A DNA stretch of 64,000 bases from Trametes villosa (taxonomy: Eukaryota > Basidiomycota > Agaricomycetes > Polyporales > Polyporaceae): positions 2,108,001 to 2,172,000 of the forward strand of contig PUDQ02000010.1 in NCBI GenBank assembly GCA_002964805.2. Reading direction: 5' to 3'. Shown here piece after piece: positions 1-11,254 of this stretch (the first letter of the stretch is position 1; each line of letters opens with the position of its first letter). The position numbers were made by a program, and so were the translations under genes. The notes under the pieces were generated by a model that saw only the letters and a program-made list of their open reading frames with translations, ran no database searches and was not told where the DNA came from.

Positions 1-77
1 GTCCACTACTCGAACCTACTCGCTCTGCTCAGCGCAAGTTAGTATTGATCGCGCATAAAAACTCTGAATCACTGGAA

Positions 78-2295
78 ATGTCCGCTGTGCCTGCTACGCC
101 TCGCCGGCAAACAGCACATGAGAGCACCACTCCGGCCGCGACCCCTCAGACTACCCGCGTCGCAGCGTCGCATGTCGTTCAATCGTCCCCTCACTACCAG
201 ACAACGCGGCGACATTCTCTGTATGGAACAGAAGACCGCATCATACTCGATCCTGGCTCGCGCTTGTGGAAGGTTGGATTCAGCGGCGAGGGCAAGCCGC
301 GCGACGTGTTCCTCGCGGAGGGCGAGACGGGGCAATCGCTGTGGAGCCTGAACCGCGCGTCCAACCCCGCGGATAGGGAGGAGGAGGACAGGGTTCTCGA
401 GGCAAAGCTACAGGCGTGCTTGCGCTCGGTGTTCCACAAGTACGTCTTCCACTCAGCCTCCAAGCCGTCCCCCTCACTTTGATTGAAGCTCTCTTTTGAC
501 CGACCCGAAGTCGCGTAAGGTGATCTTGGTCGAACATCCCCTACTGCCTCTGCATATCAAAGAGACGATCGCGCGCGTACTGTTCAATAATTTGCAGGTG
601 GGTCGCGCGCGCCGTGTTGACTAGCTATGAATGTCTTCTGCGTCTCGCATCATACCGGTCCGCGCGAGCTTCGTGAAGTATGGCCGTCGAGATCAACTCC
701 TTCGCCCTTGATCCACTCTCCACCCTTACCCGCTGTTTCTCCGAGTGAATAACATAATTAATGCCAATAGGTACCGTCAATATCCTTCGCTTCGAGCCAT
801 CTACTCGCGCTCCTAGCCGCCGGACGTGTAACAGGGCTTGTCCTGGACTGTGGCCACCTAGAGACGACTGTGCTTCCTGTCAGTATGTTCCTACTTCTTC
901 CCTCGACCAATGTTCACCGCCCCCCTAGGTGTTCTCCTTCCGTCCTTTATACCCTCACCTCCGCACAACCCCACTCGCGGGTGCACGGCTCTCTACGCAC
1001 ATCAAGGCGCTTCTGCTTATGTTCGGCACGTACATCCCTCCCGCGACCTCGCTGAGCGCCGCGATGAATATTCCCGCCGCCTCGCGTTCCGTGCGCGTCC
1101 CGCAAGACGTGCTCACGGACAAAGTGATCGACGAGATCAAGACGCGCTGCTGCTTCGTCGGCGACCCATTCGACACCGACGCCACTGCGGCAGCGGGGCG
1201 CGCCTCCTCCCCGAGCGGCGGCGACGGCGGCTCGGAGCTCGACCTGCCTCCGAGCGACCCCGCGCTGTCCGAGTCCGAGTTCTCGCGCGTGTCCGCGGAC
1301 GTGGACAGCAGCTTCTCGCTCCCCGCGTCTTCCGGGTACTCTGTCGTTTCGCACTCGCAGCTCGCAGGCATGGGCGCGGACGCACCGTCCGGCGGCGAGA
1401 GTCGCGTGCAGGCGTTGGCTACGATGTACGGCCGGCACTCAACCGCGACAGACATCCATATGCGCGTCGATCCGCCGCCCGCACAGCAGACCGGTACCGG
1501 CCGTGGCACGCTCATCGTTCCCGGCTGGGTGCGTGAGCGAGCGGCGGAGGTGCTGTTTGAGGGCGGGGATGTGGACGAGAGCAGCGTTGCAGAGGTCATC
1601 TTGGACTGCTTGCTGAAGGTAGGCCTCGATATGTTGCATCATGGTGGCGTGTTTCTCACCAGGCCTGTAGGTACCCGTCGATTTGCGGAAAACGCTGGCT
1701 TCAACTATTCTCGTTTCTGGTGGAACCCCGATGCTCCCGGGGTTCATCCCACGCTTGCAGGCAGAGCTCGTGCGGGCTGTCTCGCGGCCTGTGACACCAT
1801 CCTCCTCCCCACCATCAAGAGCAGGCCGACCGCGCCCCGCGACGTACGACCGATACGCTTCCCTACGCCCGCTCCTGCCTTTCTTTGCAATTCTCAATAA
1901 CCCCTCACCGCCACCTCCCGCAAGCGCGAGTGCAGCGGCGAATGCGGGGAAGGCGCCAGCGTTCACCCCCGCCACGATGGCTTGGGTCGGCGGGTCGCTC
2001 GCCGGGTAAGTCTGGACGGTCAACGGATCCCAGTGTAACCACTGACACATGACGTTTCAGCGCGCTAAAGACGGGTGGCGTGGAGGTGCAGCGCGAGAAG
2101 TGGGACGAGGCGGAGGTGCACCCGGAAGACGACGCCATGCTCATAGAGGACGAGCCGCCCCGGCCAACCCTTTCTTCTGGAAACATCCTCCCGGACTGGA
2201 CACGGACGCCACTGCCTGTGGGCGCGCCGCCGGCACCCCGCCCGCCGTCTGCAGCGCCGCCGCCGGCACTGCAGGCACAGTCCGTTGCGGGATGA
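78..2295 (+). CDS. Actin-related protein 10 (Arp10/Arp11-like dynactin subunit)
   Basis: The first exon begins at ATG 78 and carries an actin-fold opening, with ILDPGS and WKVGFSGEGKPRD near residues 65-85. An intron with donor GTACGT near 439 leads to an exon with LTDPKSRKVILVEHPLLPL, followed by an exon with SFASSHLLALLAAGR and GLVLDCGHLETTVLP, the actin ATP-binding-like segment. A long exon (about 929-1618) contains LLMFGTYIPP and EIKTRCCFVG plus a Ser/Pro-rich insert. Later exons give STILVSGGTPMLPGF and MAWVGGSLAG, the usual actin C-lobe motifs, and the gene ends in a Pro-rich tail at TGA 2293-2295. In fungi this family is the pointed-end subunit of dynactin, which works with dynein in nuclear and vesicle transport. 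Exon order and motifs are seen directly; the Arp10 assignment comes from family knowledge. Only 77 bases lie upstream, so the promoter is outside the window. Confidence 0.82.
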
Positions 2296-2965
2296 TGTTG
2301 CTGATACTTTGGGGTCCTATATTCAGATTGTTCGTGGTGGCGTTTGTCGAACTGGGTTCACGCGAGTCAGGGAGGGATGTGGGGGTGTAGATTGTGTTCT
2401 TGTTGCGTGCTGCTACAGCTACTATCCTACCCTACAACGGCGGCCGTCTATAACTATATACGCTGTACTTTTGCACATACATCAGCCCGGGCTCGAAGGC
2501 AGAAACGAAGGCGAAGGCGAAGATAAAACACAGCACAGACTGGGGGGAACGAAACCCGAACGGGGAGGGAAGACGAAGGACGGGGTGATGGTAACGGGTG
2601 GAGGCGCAAGCCACACGGGGTAACGAATGGCGGGATATATCTACCCGGCGCGGGAGGCGGCGTGCGGGGGTACTACAGGTGACAGACAACAGGGCGTGGC
2701 CGGGGGCGGCCAAAATAAACAAAGCATACGGTGTAAGGAGAGCGGGCGGTACAGCAATACAGCGTCAAGGCGAAGGGGGAGCGAAACGAAACGAAATAAC
2801 CAATACAGCGTGGGTGGGTCGTGACGGGTCATGGAGTCCATAGGGACAGCGGTCGATGGTGGTGGAGATGTCGCACGATGAGGTGAGCGTGGTGGGGTTG
2901 CGCAAACGCGCGATGAGTTGAGGGTGGTGAAAGGGGTGGCCCAAAGGGAATGAGACGTCGGAAGT

Positions 2966-5847
2966 TCAGATAGGCTGTGCGTTGAAGAGCCGCACGGTCA
3001 TCTTTCCGCCGGCGCACGCCGCGAGAGCGGCCTGCCAGTCCTGTTCCGACTGTACGTAGCGCAACGACTGTGGACTGAGCGAGCCCACGCTCGATGCCGA
3101 GTTTGAGCGCGGGCGCCCACGCAGCGCGAGCAGGCCCCCACGCGCAGGGGCAGCGGTCGGCGCCCAGCCCATAACGAATGACGGGAGGAGCTTCACGCCC
3201 TCCTGCACCGCAAACTTCTCGCGCAGGCGGTCGCGCGCGTCCTGCAGCGGCGCGCCGCGGGCAATGCGCAGCAGGACGATGCTGTCGTGCAGGACCGCCT
3301 TCAGCGTCACGTTCTCTGTCGTCGCGGCCTGTGGACTCGCGGGGACCGACTGCGCAAAGGCGGCAGGCTGCGACACCGGGGAGACGGGCTCCGGCGAGGA
3401 CGGGCGCGAGGAGTCGTGCGGGGACCACGGGAGGTGGAACTGCCCCGCGGGCCGGTCGCGGAACGGCTTGGGAAAGCGGTCTGGCGAGGCGGCCTCCAGA
3501 TGGAACGGCTCCTGGTGGTACAGCTCCTGCGGCGCCTTCTGCGGCGGCGTGCGCGGCGGCTCTTCGGGGCGTACTGTGGGCGCATGGATCCCCGGATCTG
3601 GAGCAGGCACACGCAGCATGTCAGTTATCAAACGCAGATGATAGATGCCAAACGGCCAAACTCTGTTTGCACAGGAGGGGGGGCAAGACGGCCGGAGAAG
3701 GGGAGGGGACGGAGGGCGGCGGATGGGGGAGCGAATGCGGAGCGGGAACTTACCGTAGAAGTAGGCGTCAATGAAGTCGTCCTGCTGCTCGTACCAGTAC
3801 TCCTCCGACCCAGGCATGCCGGGCCCGCGCCGCGACCCCGCAGACAGCGACCGCCGCAGATGCGCGCCAACGGGCGGCGTGAGGCTGCGAGGGAGGATGG
3901 ACGAGTCGATAGAGAAGTCGGAGAGCATCGACCCGATGGTGGTGACCGACTCGCGGTGCTGGTGTTGGTAGCCCATCGCCGTCTCGCGGCCGTCCTCGGG
4001 CGTGTCTGAGAGGGAGGTGCCGGAAGCGGTGGACGCGACGGAGTAGCGCGATGAGGGCGAAGCGATGCGCGGACGCGCGAAGTCGGCGCAGGACCCGTTG
4101 GCAAAGCTGGAAGTGAAGCTGGGGGCGTAGCTCGCGTCGGATGTCATAGACGCCACAGAGGTTCGCCATGACGAGCGCGGCGACATGTCGCCGGAGAAGT
4201 TCGAGAAAACCATCGAGGAGGTCCGCGAGGAGTTGGTTACGGTTGTCGGCGTTCGTGGGTCGCGCGCAGTCTCCGGGTGACCTTGCCCGTCATGCGCGAC
4301 CTCGGTATCGACATAGAGCCTCTGTGCTAGAGGGAACTCCCGCTGTGTCGCGTCAGCGCTACGTGGGCCATCGGGCAAGAAGACGACACAGTTGCGGTTG
4401 GTGCGGTCGGGGCACGAGTTGTTCCGTTGTCGCCGAACGGGAACGGGACCGCGGGGTACCTCCTCGATGACGGAGTGCGGCACAGTCGCCGGCTCGGGTA
4501 CGAGCTCACTGTCCTCCGGAAGAGCCTGCAGGCTGTGGTGGAAGTCGGCAGATGGAGGTGCTTCCGGCCAAGCCTTGCCGTTATCCGGGACGTAGATAGC
4601 GTCATGCAGCAACTCTGATTCGTCTTCTGAGGGGAATGGGCGCGCCGGGTCGTGTGTCCACGAGTTCGGCTGCACATGCGCGGGTGCGGACAGAGGGGGC
4701 TCTGCGTACTCCGCATGCGCAGCGTCGTAGGGGACGGTGAGAGCGAGGGAGCCTCGTTCGGATACGAAGAAGGTCATATCGTGAGGCGCTGATGCGGGTG
4801 AACGGGGGCTATGAGTGAGGCTGGATGTGCTCGCACTTGACGCAGATGAGTCGGAGGTGGCGTAGCTGAGGGGGGCTTTCCCGGCGGAGCGTCGTCGTGG
4901 TGCATCGTCCCTCAGCATGGAGTTGGGGCGCGACGTATCCTGGAACGCGGGGAGAGCAGGGCTCGGGGGCAAGTCGGAGAAGCCGTTGGGCAGCTGCAAC
5001 GAGATGTTCGACGCGGAGAAGTACATCGAGAACGCACTGCTCGCAACAGAGTTGCGTATGCTCCCCGTGCCGTTCGCGTTGCCGCCAGAGGTCGACTTGC
5101 CGCGCTTGCGGTCGTGGTCGAGGTCGCGCCGCCAGTAGCCGAAGAAGTCGCGACATATCCGCGCCTCGCGCAGCTCCTGGACGAGCGTCGGCAGGTCGTC
5201 ACGGAAGAGCGCAGTGATGAGCGCCTCGAACTCCCGCCCGCGCTGCTCGATCGTCGCCTGGCTCGCGCGGAACAGCGTGCCCTTCTTCGTAAGGCGTGGA
5301 AGGACGTCGTGGATGTGCTTCGCGATCATGTTCGCGTCCGGTCCTGGAGGGAGCGACTCGAATGACGCAGCCTGGTCCGACTGGATGTAGACCCCGTTCT
5401 TCTTCACGCCCTTGCCCGCAGCTAATCGCGAGCGTTTCTGACGTGCCATGAGGGTGTACTCCGTCTCGAGGATCTCTTGGAACCATAGGCAGTCTTCCCA
5501 TCTCCTCCACACCTCGTAGTCGGAGAAGGATGCACTAGACTTCGTAGAACGGGCGTCCGAGGAGGCCTCCTTGAGGGAGATAACGCGCATGCCGTAGCAA
5601 TACCCGCTACCTAAGGGAGAGATGAGTATGAAGCCAATAGATGAGGTCGTGTGAGCGCTCACCGAACTTGGTGGGTGTCAGTACATCTACTGTAAACTCC
5701 TTGGGTGGAGGGCGATGGACGGCGCGCTTGTAGTTCTGCAACCTGGCTTAGCGCATGTGTTATCGGAACATGTATGAAGCGTGAACATACGTGTCCTGAG
5801 GGGGGTCCACCGAGGGCCCCAGTGCCAGGACCGCCCTGGTAGTCCAT
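2966..5847 (-). CDS. PX-domain protein with a PB1-like C-terminus
   Basis: I place the start at the ATG ending at 5847, where a short first exon encodes MDYQGGPGTGALGG. An intron (donor GTATGT, acceptor TTGCAG) leads to an exon with RPPPKEFTVDVLTPTKFG. A second intron (GTGAGC...CTTAG) joins to SGYCYGMRVISLKE and then VWRRWEDCLWFQEIL, the RRW-type phosphoinositide-binding core of a PX domain. A helical segment and a long Ser/Pro/Ala-rich low-complexity region follow. Near 3750-3600 an in-frame stretch with a GTAAGT donor and CTGAC branch is best read as an intron. The last 130 residues (from VTLKAVLHDSIVLLRI to MTVRLFNAQPI) look like a PB1 fold. PX plus PB1 recalls Bem1/Scd2-type polarity scaffolds, but I see no SH3 domain. 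The role in membrane-localised signalling or polarity is inferred. Confidence 0.75.
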
Positions 5848-5949
5848 GAGCGATATGGAGGTTGCGGTTCAAGGAGAAGATGCGTACGTAGAAATCGCCA
5901 ATCAGGTTCACGTTCGCCATTCTCCGGCGGATGGGGAGTCCCGCACAAG

Positions 5950-8900
5950 GTGAACGCTAAATTTGCTGCGTGGAAGGGCGACTGTCAGGTGGGCGGTGTG
6001 ATGGTCGTCTGTGCGTGTGCGGATTAGTGGCGAGTTCTGCGACTAACTTGGATAGTAAGGTCTTGGACACACCCGGAATGGCAACTGATACCCCTGCCGC
6101 TGAGAGTGGGCGCACGGCGCTGTATCACGCCAGGAGCGGTGTCGGCGGCGCGCGCGAGTTCGCGGGTGGGCGGCGGGAGGTGGAGGGCTGTTCGCTGTCG
6201 CGATGGTGGTAGAGCGAGAGAAAAGAGAGTGCGAGCGAGGCAGACAAGGCGGGGGACGGAGGGCGCCTGGGGCTTATTGTGTTGGGTCGACATGAGGGCC
6301 ATGAGTTCAGGAGGAGGCTATCCGAATCACCCGGGCCTGCGTTCCCCTTCTGAGCGATAACCGGTTCAGATCCCCCCGATCATCATCTGTTCTCCCGAAA
6401 TGGTGACGAGTTCCTGGGCGCAGCCGTCCATCTCTCCTGCGCTCGTAGTCATGCAATCGCATGCAGCGCGGTGGTGGCTCGCCCTCGCACATCCGTACGT
6501 ACTATAGCAGCACATCAGTGTTGTCTCATGAGCTCATGGCAGGTTTATGTACAACTCACCTCAACGCAAAAACGAGCGCCGGCCGGATCAGCGTTTTCGC
6601 CTGATACTGCGTGAGATCCAGTGGGAGATCGAAAGCAGGCTCGATCGCGCGTCATGTGTTTACTCACCTCCATTCTGTTAAACCGATCCGCCTCTCTTCA
6701 AGCTTCAACCAAGTGGGCGACAACTTTCCCCCACAATCCCCGCCTATGTCAAGTCGTCAGCGCCTCTGCGGCCGCGCGAGCACTGCGCTTCATTTTGGCC
6801 TACTTACTGTGCATTCTCCAGGCCGTCCAGTTCGTCTTGTCACTGAACAAGCCCGCTCAAGCGGCCTGAGAAGCCAGGAACCCCCGCGTGAGATAACCAG
6901 CGCAGGTCATCGCACAATCCCCGGCACCGAGTGGCCCATCATCCCATCAGTCGCCCCGGTCGCTCAAGATTGGCCCATCGACCCCACAGCCGAATGCTCG
7001 CTCCCCGTTGGCTCTTCAGCCTCTTCGCGTCGCCTCGGTGCCAACGCCGCCGGTCGCGCGCGCCGCGTCCGCCAATCCCCGCTCGCGCTGAGGTGCGAGG
7101 GCGCGGCCAATGACGCTGTGGCCGCTGGCGCGGGTGTGGGACCGAGGACGCGCGCGGGTGCGGTCGGCGGAGGCCTGGCCGATCCGGCGTGGCGTGCGCG
7201 TGCGCAGCTGTTCGCGCGATCGTCCTCGTATTCGCATACCCCCTTCTAGTCGCGCGGGTCGTGAATAGCCGCAGGAGGAGAGCTGCGAGTGGTCGTAGGA
7301 GTTTACCCCGGAATAGGCCCTTGTGTTTTTCCCAGAGGTGCGAACGCAGCTCATAATCTCCGTGTTTCATTGAATAGCGAGGCTGTCAGTCCTACGGCCT
7401 CTTATCTGTGTTGCTGAGGAGTTGCGCACCGAAGATCCCTTCGCACCCGGGGACGCCACGCCAGACGATATGTCGCGCTCGATGGCGACGTACGTGGTTG
7501 GCTACGTATGTTGCATCATATTGGCAACCAACTTCCACTCGTACGCGAGCTCGCCTCCATTGGTTGAAGCAATGCAGGGAAGCACGCGCACTCGCGTGCG
7601 CACTCTCGATGCGTGGTTACGATCGATTGCCTCCAAACGTAGCATGTGGTGCCCACACCCTCGCGCATGTGCCTGCCTGTCTATTGAACGACTGAAGCGG
7701 CATAGACCAGGGCGTCCGACGCAATACTATATATCTATCAGCGATCCCCATCTTCAGTATTCGCGCGCCGCTCCGTCGACGTGCCCGCGCTCACGAGCGC
7801 TGCCACCCCGACTGAGCGAGCCGAACGAGGGCGAATTTGATCACGGCCTTTCGACGCGTGCGCACGCGGGTGCAGACTGGGGCTTCCAACATGGTTCGAA
7901 TGACGCACCACTCACGCGCTGCGCAGAGACGTCGAGAACTCGAAGAGATGTCGAGAAGGGCTGCAGGTTCTCCGGCGCGCGGAGAGAAGCCAAGTCGACG
8001 CTCGACAGGCCGTCCCCACACGTCGAGCCCGGGCTTTGCATCCCCCGCACGCCCCGCTCGATGTAGATGTCCGCGCTGTCGTCCGCGAAGGGCGGGAGGC
8101 CTCCGCGGCGTCGATCTCCTCGGCGGGCTCTTACCCTATACGGGGCTCGGGGAGTGTGCCCTGGGATGCCATAACGCGTTCGTCTGATGGAGAACGCCGA
8201 CCTGTATCGCGAATGGCTGGTGGAAGTTCTTGTCTTCGTTTCCTCTGCTCCGGGCCCATCGCGCCGGGTGTCATCCGGAGATGCGATGGCATCGCGGGGG
8301 GCCGGGGGTTGGCGATGATGACGTCGGGTCCGGTGCTGAAGATCGCAAAGGCACCACGCCTGTAAGGAGGGGCCTCGGAGGTTGTGCTGAAGCAAGGGGC
8401 TATCGGTACCTATAAGTATGAACTATTCACCGATATAGGAAGGCATTATGAGCCGTACTTCTGCTAAAGAATCCCTTCCCTCAGTGACTTGCTGAAAGAC
8501 GGGAAGTTTTGCTAAAGAGAAGCCCCGGTGCCGGGTTTCTACGCGGCGTAGGAAGTCATCAGATGTATCGAATGGGTACGGTACGAACGAGCGGTGACAG
8601 CGAACTTACCAGGAGCAGCAAATAGACGTCCAGACCTTGGCGAACGAGGGATGTATCGGGGTAGCTACTTTCCTGAGGGTCTTCGTATTGCCGACAACCG
8701 ACTCCGGGCGTGCGCGCGAAGTCGGAGTAATGATCGTCGAGGTGTTCGGGGCTTGTAGTATCACCTATACCAACGTGGGGTGAGAAAGTCTGTGAGCATG
8801 TTCTACGTCGCGCAGGAACAAGAACTACTGACAATGGCGAGCAATGTATCAGGCGGATGGCGTGGGGTCCATAGCTGGGGTTCGCCCCATTCAGGCATAA

Positions 8901-10890
8901 GTGCGTTCGGAAATCAGTCTCGCGTTTTCACTATTCTTATTACTCGACGGGGAGGCTGGAGCCCTCGAGATGGATCTCATCGCTGCACTGTGCCCAACGT
9001 CAATACGGAATTCGTTCTTCTAAGCTGCAGCCGGGGACACTTACCTTCTTCGCGAGGGAAGCGGCCGTGCGCGAGGAGGCCGCGGTATCTCCCAGGGAGG
9101 ATGGGCCCCTATACGAAGAACGACGAGCCTGAACGAATAGCCTTCGTGTCCGGGGGGTCCTCGTTTCCACGTGCTACTGGAAGAGTCGTTGGATAAGCGT
9201 ACGCCACGAGCGTAGACAGCTTCTGAACCTGGCGCCGTTCCCAATGCTCTGCTATGGGCGACGTAAAGCCCAACTTGGCTACGACCTTCTGTCTCCGGCA
9301 TCAGCACCCGAGGGAAGTATTGCGTCTGACAAGCAGTATGACGCACAGTGTTCCTCCTCAACTTTCGAGACGCGTTAGAGCGCTGTGTCCCAGAAAAATG
9401 CCTGCCACCACTTCTGGTTAGCGCGAACTAAGACGGAAATGTGCGTAACAGGATACTTACCAGGCCCTTCTCACTGATCTTCTAATCGCGCGTATACCCA
9501 CTGCATACATGCGGTCCCCAAGAAAGATACGCAGTCTTGTAAGGCCCACCCACGTTATGCGTGTATCATGTCAGCTTCCTCTATTGGAGGCAGAGAGTGG
9601 GCATGGTACAGCCGAGGAACTGCTCCAATTATGCCTGATACGACCGGGGCGTGAGTAGGACTGAAAGGGGAAGAACAGCACGACGAGCCGGGGCCGGCCC
9701 AGGAACTAGGATCACCGCCCCCGCAGTCTTTGAACGTGAAACGCTTGCAGTACCAGCGCCAGCCAAACGTCCTGTCCGTTCGTGGAAACGCGCATCTTTC
9801 AAGGGAACGTAGAGGCGGATGCCGGCCGCTATCTGCCACTAAACGCCCAAACGGCATGCGATCCATCTGGCTTTGTGAGGAGGCACAGAAGCATGCCCCA
9901 TGCCATAGAGTCGGTACTGTGGTTGACATAGAGCGACCCGAAGACGGCCCTCATCGGCTGATGGTGCATATATGCAGGTGGACGCCGGACCGTCAGAAGT
10001 ACTGGGGGTGATCTTGAAGGTATACATTGGCTATCTAACCTCCCCGTCAGTGGACAGAGCACATTAGGAAGCGTGACACTGCACATACCGACTACCCTCC
10101 CTTTATACCGTGCGTGTCTGCAGATATATTAGCGAGATGGGGCTGAGGGCCGGCGCCATCTAACTGCCTGCCTTGTTTCGTCGCTGATATCTCTCTTATT
10201 GTATGCCAAGAGGATTCAGTGCGTGAGGTCTTCCCGCTAGCCCAGCAAAGTGAAATTTTGCTCGTTCATGAGTCGCAAGCCGAGACGTTTAAAAGAGTTT
10301 TTGGACGTGGAATGGTTGTGGAAGACTTGTATAGTGTGCTTGAAGGCCCGAAGCGCCCTGCCGCCCCCGGTACGCGTTATTTGCGCGTGTTGCTGGTACC
10401 GCTGAGCGCCGATCTTCAGCCACTTGCGCGTTGCTTGCCCCTATTTGGTGCTAAATGACGCGACGCGTCCAGACGCGTCTCCGATAGCCGTCGAGAGTCA
10501 GTTGACTGGGTCTCCCCTGCTTCCGCGAATGCTAGCAACCAAACTCCGTGTCAGTCACTGCTATCTTGCTCTCTCTTCGTAGGCTATATGCAAGAAGCAG
10601 TGGAACAGCCTTGAGCAAGGGTACGGTTCGAGATGGCGAGTGCTAAGGGCGATCCTTATCGCCATACAACGGCTCTCACCATCATATACGAGTCTTTACG
10701 TGTACGTATCGACTCTAGTACTCTGCTACCGCAGCACAAAGGGGAAACATTGCACGATCGAGCGAACCCCGCGTGATAATTCCGGCTGTTATGTAAGCGC
10801 TCGTGCACTCTTCATAAATATGACGCATTGCCTTTGTTCGGGGTCCCACCAACCTTGCACTCGTACCCCCACCATCTCACTACCCTCATC
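5950..10890. other. Gene-poor interval
   Basis: No ORF here has a recognisable domain or a convincing exon chain. Several ACTTACC strings (about 8607, 9040, 9455) are possible minus-strand splice donors, so a decayed or non-coding spliced transcript is possible. The strand-symmetric GC-rich ORFs around 6.9-8.2 kb look like composition artefacts. A plus-strand ORF at about 10219-10458 starts with GTG rather than ATG and matches nothing I know. Confidence 0.5.
9555..10027 (-). other. Possible degenerate ORF, unrecognised
   Basis: Two overlapping minus-strand frames run here. One starts at ATG 10027 with MYTFKITPSTSDGPAS, and the other contains RTFGWRWYCKRFTFKD about 100 residues later. Together they suggest one reading frame broken by a shift or by an unrecognised intron. 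The W/R/Y/K/F pattern is reminiscent of short fungal cytosolic proteins of unknown function, but I cannot name a family. This could be a small gene, a relic or chance. Confidence 0.22.
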
Positions 10891-11254
10891 ATGCCCAAGG
10901 ACTCTTACACCGGGGAATCCTACGACGTGACGTCCCGCGGCGTCAACGACCAGGTGCGCGACTTCCCTTTGTTCTATCTCCCCTCATCGCCGACCACGCG
11001 CCCGTCGCGCAGGGTAACTCCTACGACCACCGCGTCAGCGAGAGCGGCGGTCACTCCTACCACTACAGCAACAAGTACGTGTTTCGTGCTTCCGGATGGT
11101 TGGACGGCTACTGATGTAATGTCAATGCTATTCCAGCGACGGGAGCTACTACTACTCCAACTCCAACGGCTCGACCTACTACAACAGCGGGGACGGCTAC
11201 ACCCAGTACACCAGCCCGAGCGGCGACGTCACCAAGAGCACTGGCGGCAAGTAA
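10891..11254 (+). CDS. Small Tyr/Ser/Asn/Gly-rich conserved basidiomycete protein
   Basis: Three exons (10891-10953, 11013-11074, 11137-11254) join cleanly to 81 codons including TAA 11252-11254, giving 80 aa. Donors are GTGCGC and GTACGT; acceptors are CGCGCAG and TTCCAG. The product starts MPKDSYTGESYDVTS and is then dominated by GGHSYHYSNNDGSYYYSN and GSTYYNSGDGYTQY. This SYHYSN...DGSYYYSN...GSTYYN pattern is one I recognise from short, abundant hypothetical proteins in mushrooms. No signal peptide or membrane segment is visible. Function is unknown; the Tyr/Asn/Ser repeats suggest a low-complexity or structural protein. Both introns fall inside the repeat-rich protein and each exon is under 120 nt, so simple ORF finding misses it. 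Confidence 0.72.

Noticed and set aside
45..482. Start of the Arp10 gene at position 45 rather than 78
   Set aside because: The first codon would be TTG; the first ATG in frame is at 78 and gives a normal N-terminus.
5641..5662. PX protein starting at 5662
   Set aside because: That codon is GTG and lies inside an intron (GTGAGC donor). Two upstream exons restore the PX domain and an ATG at 5847.
6939..7370. 143-codon minus-strand ORF
   Set aside because: Arg/Ala/His-rich composition typical of GC-rich antisense frames, no domain, no splice support.
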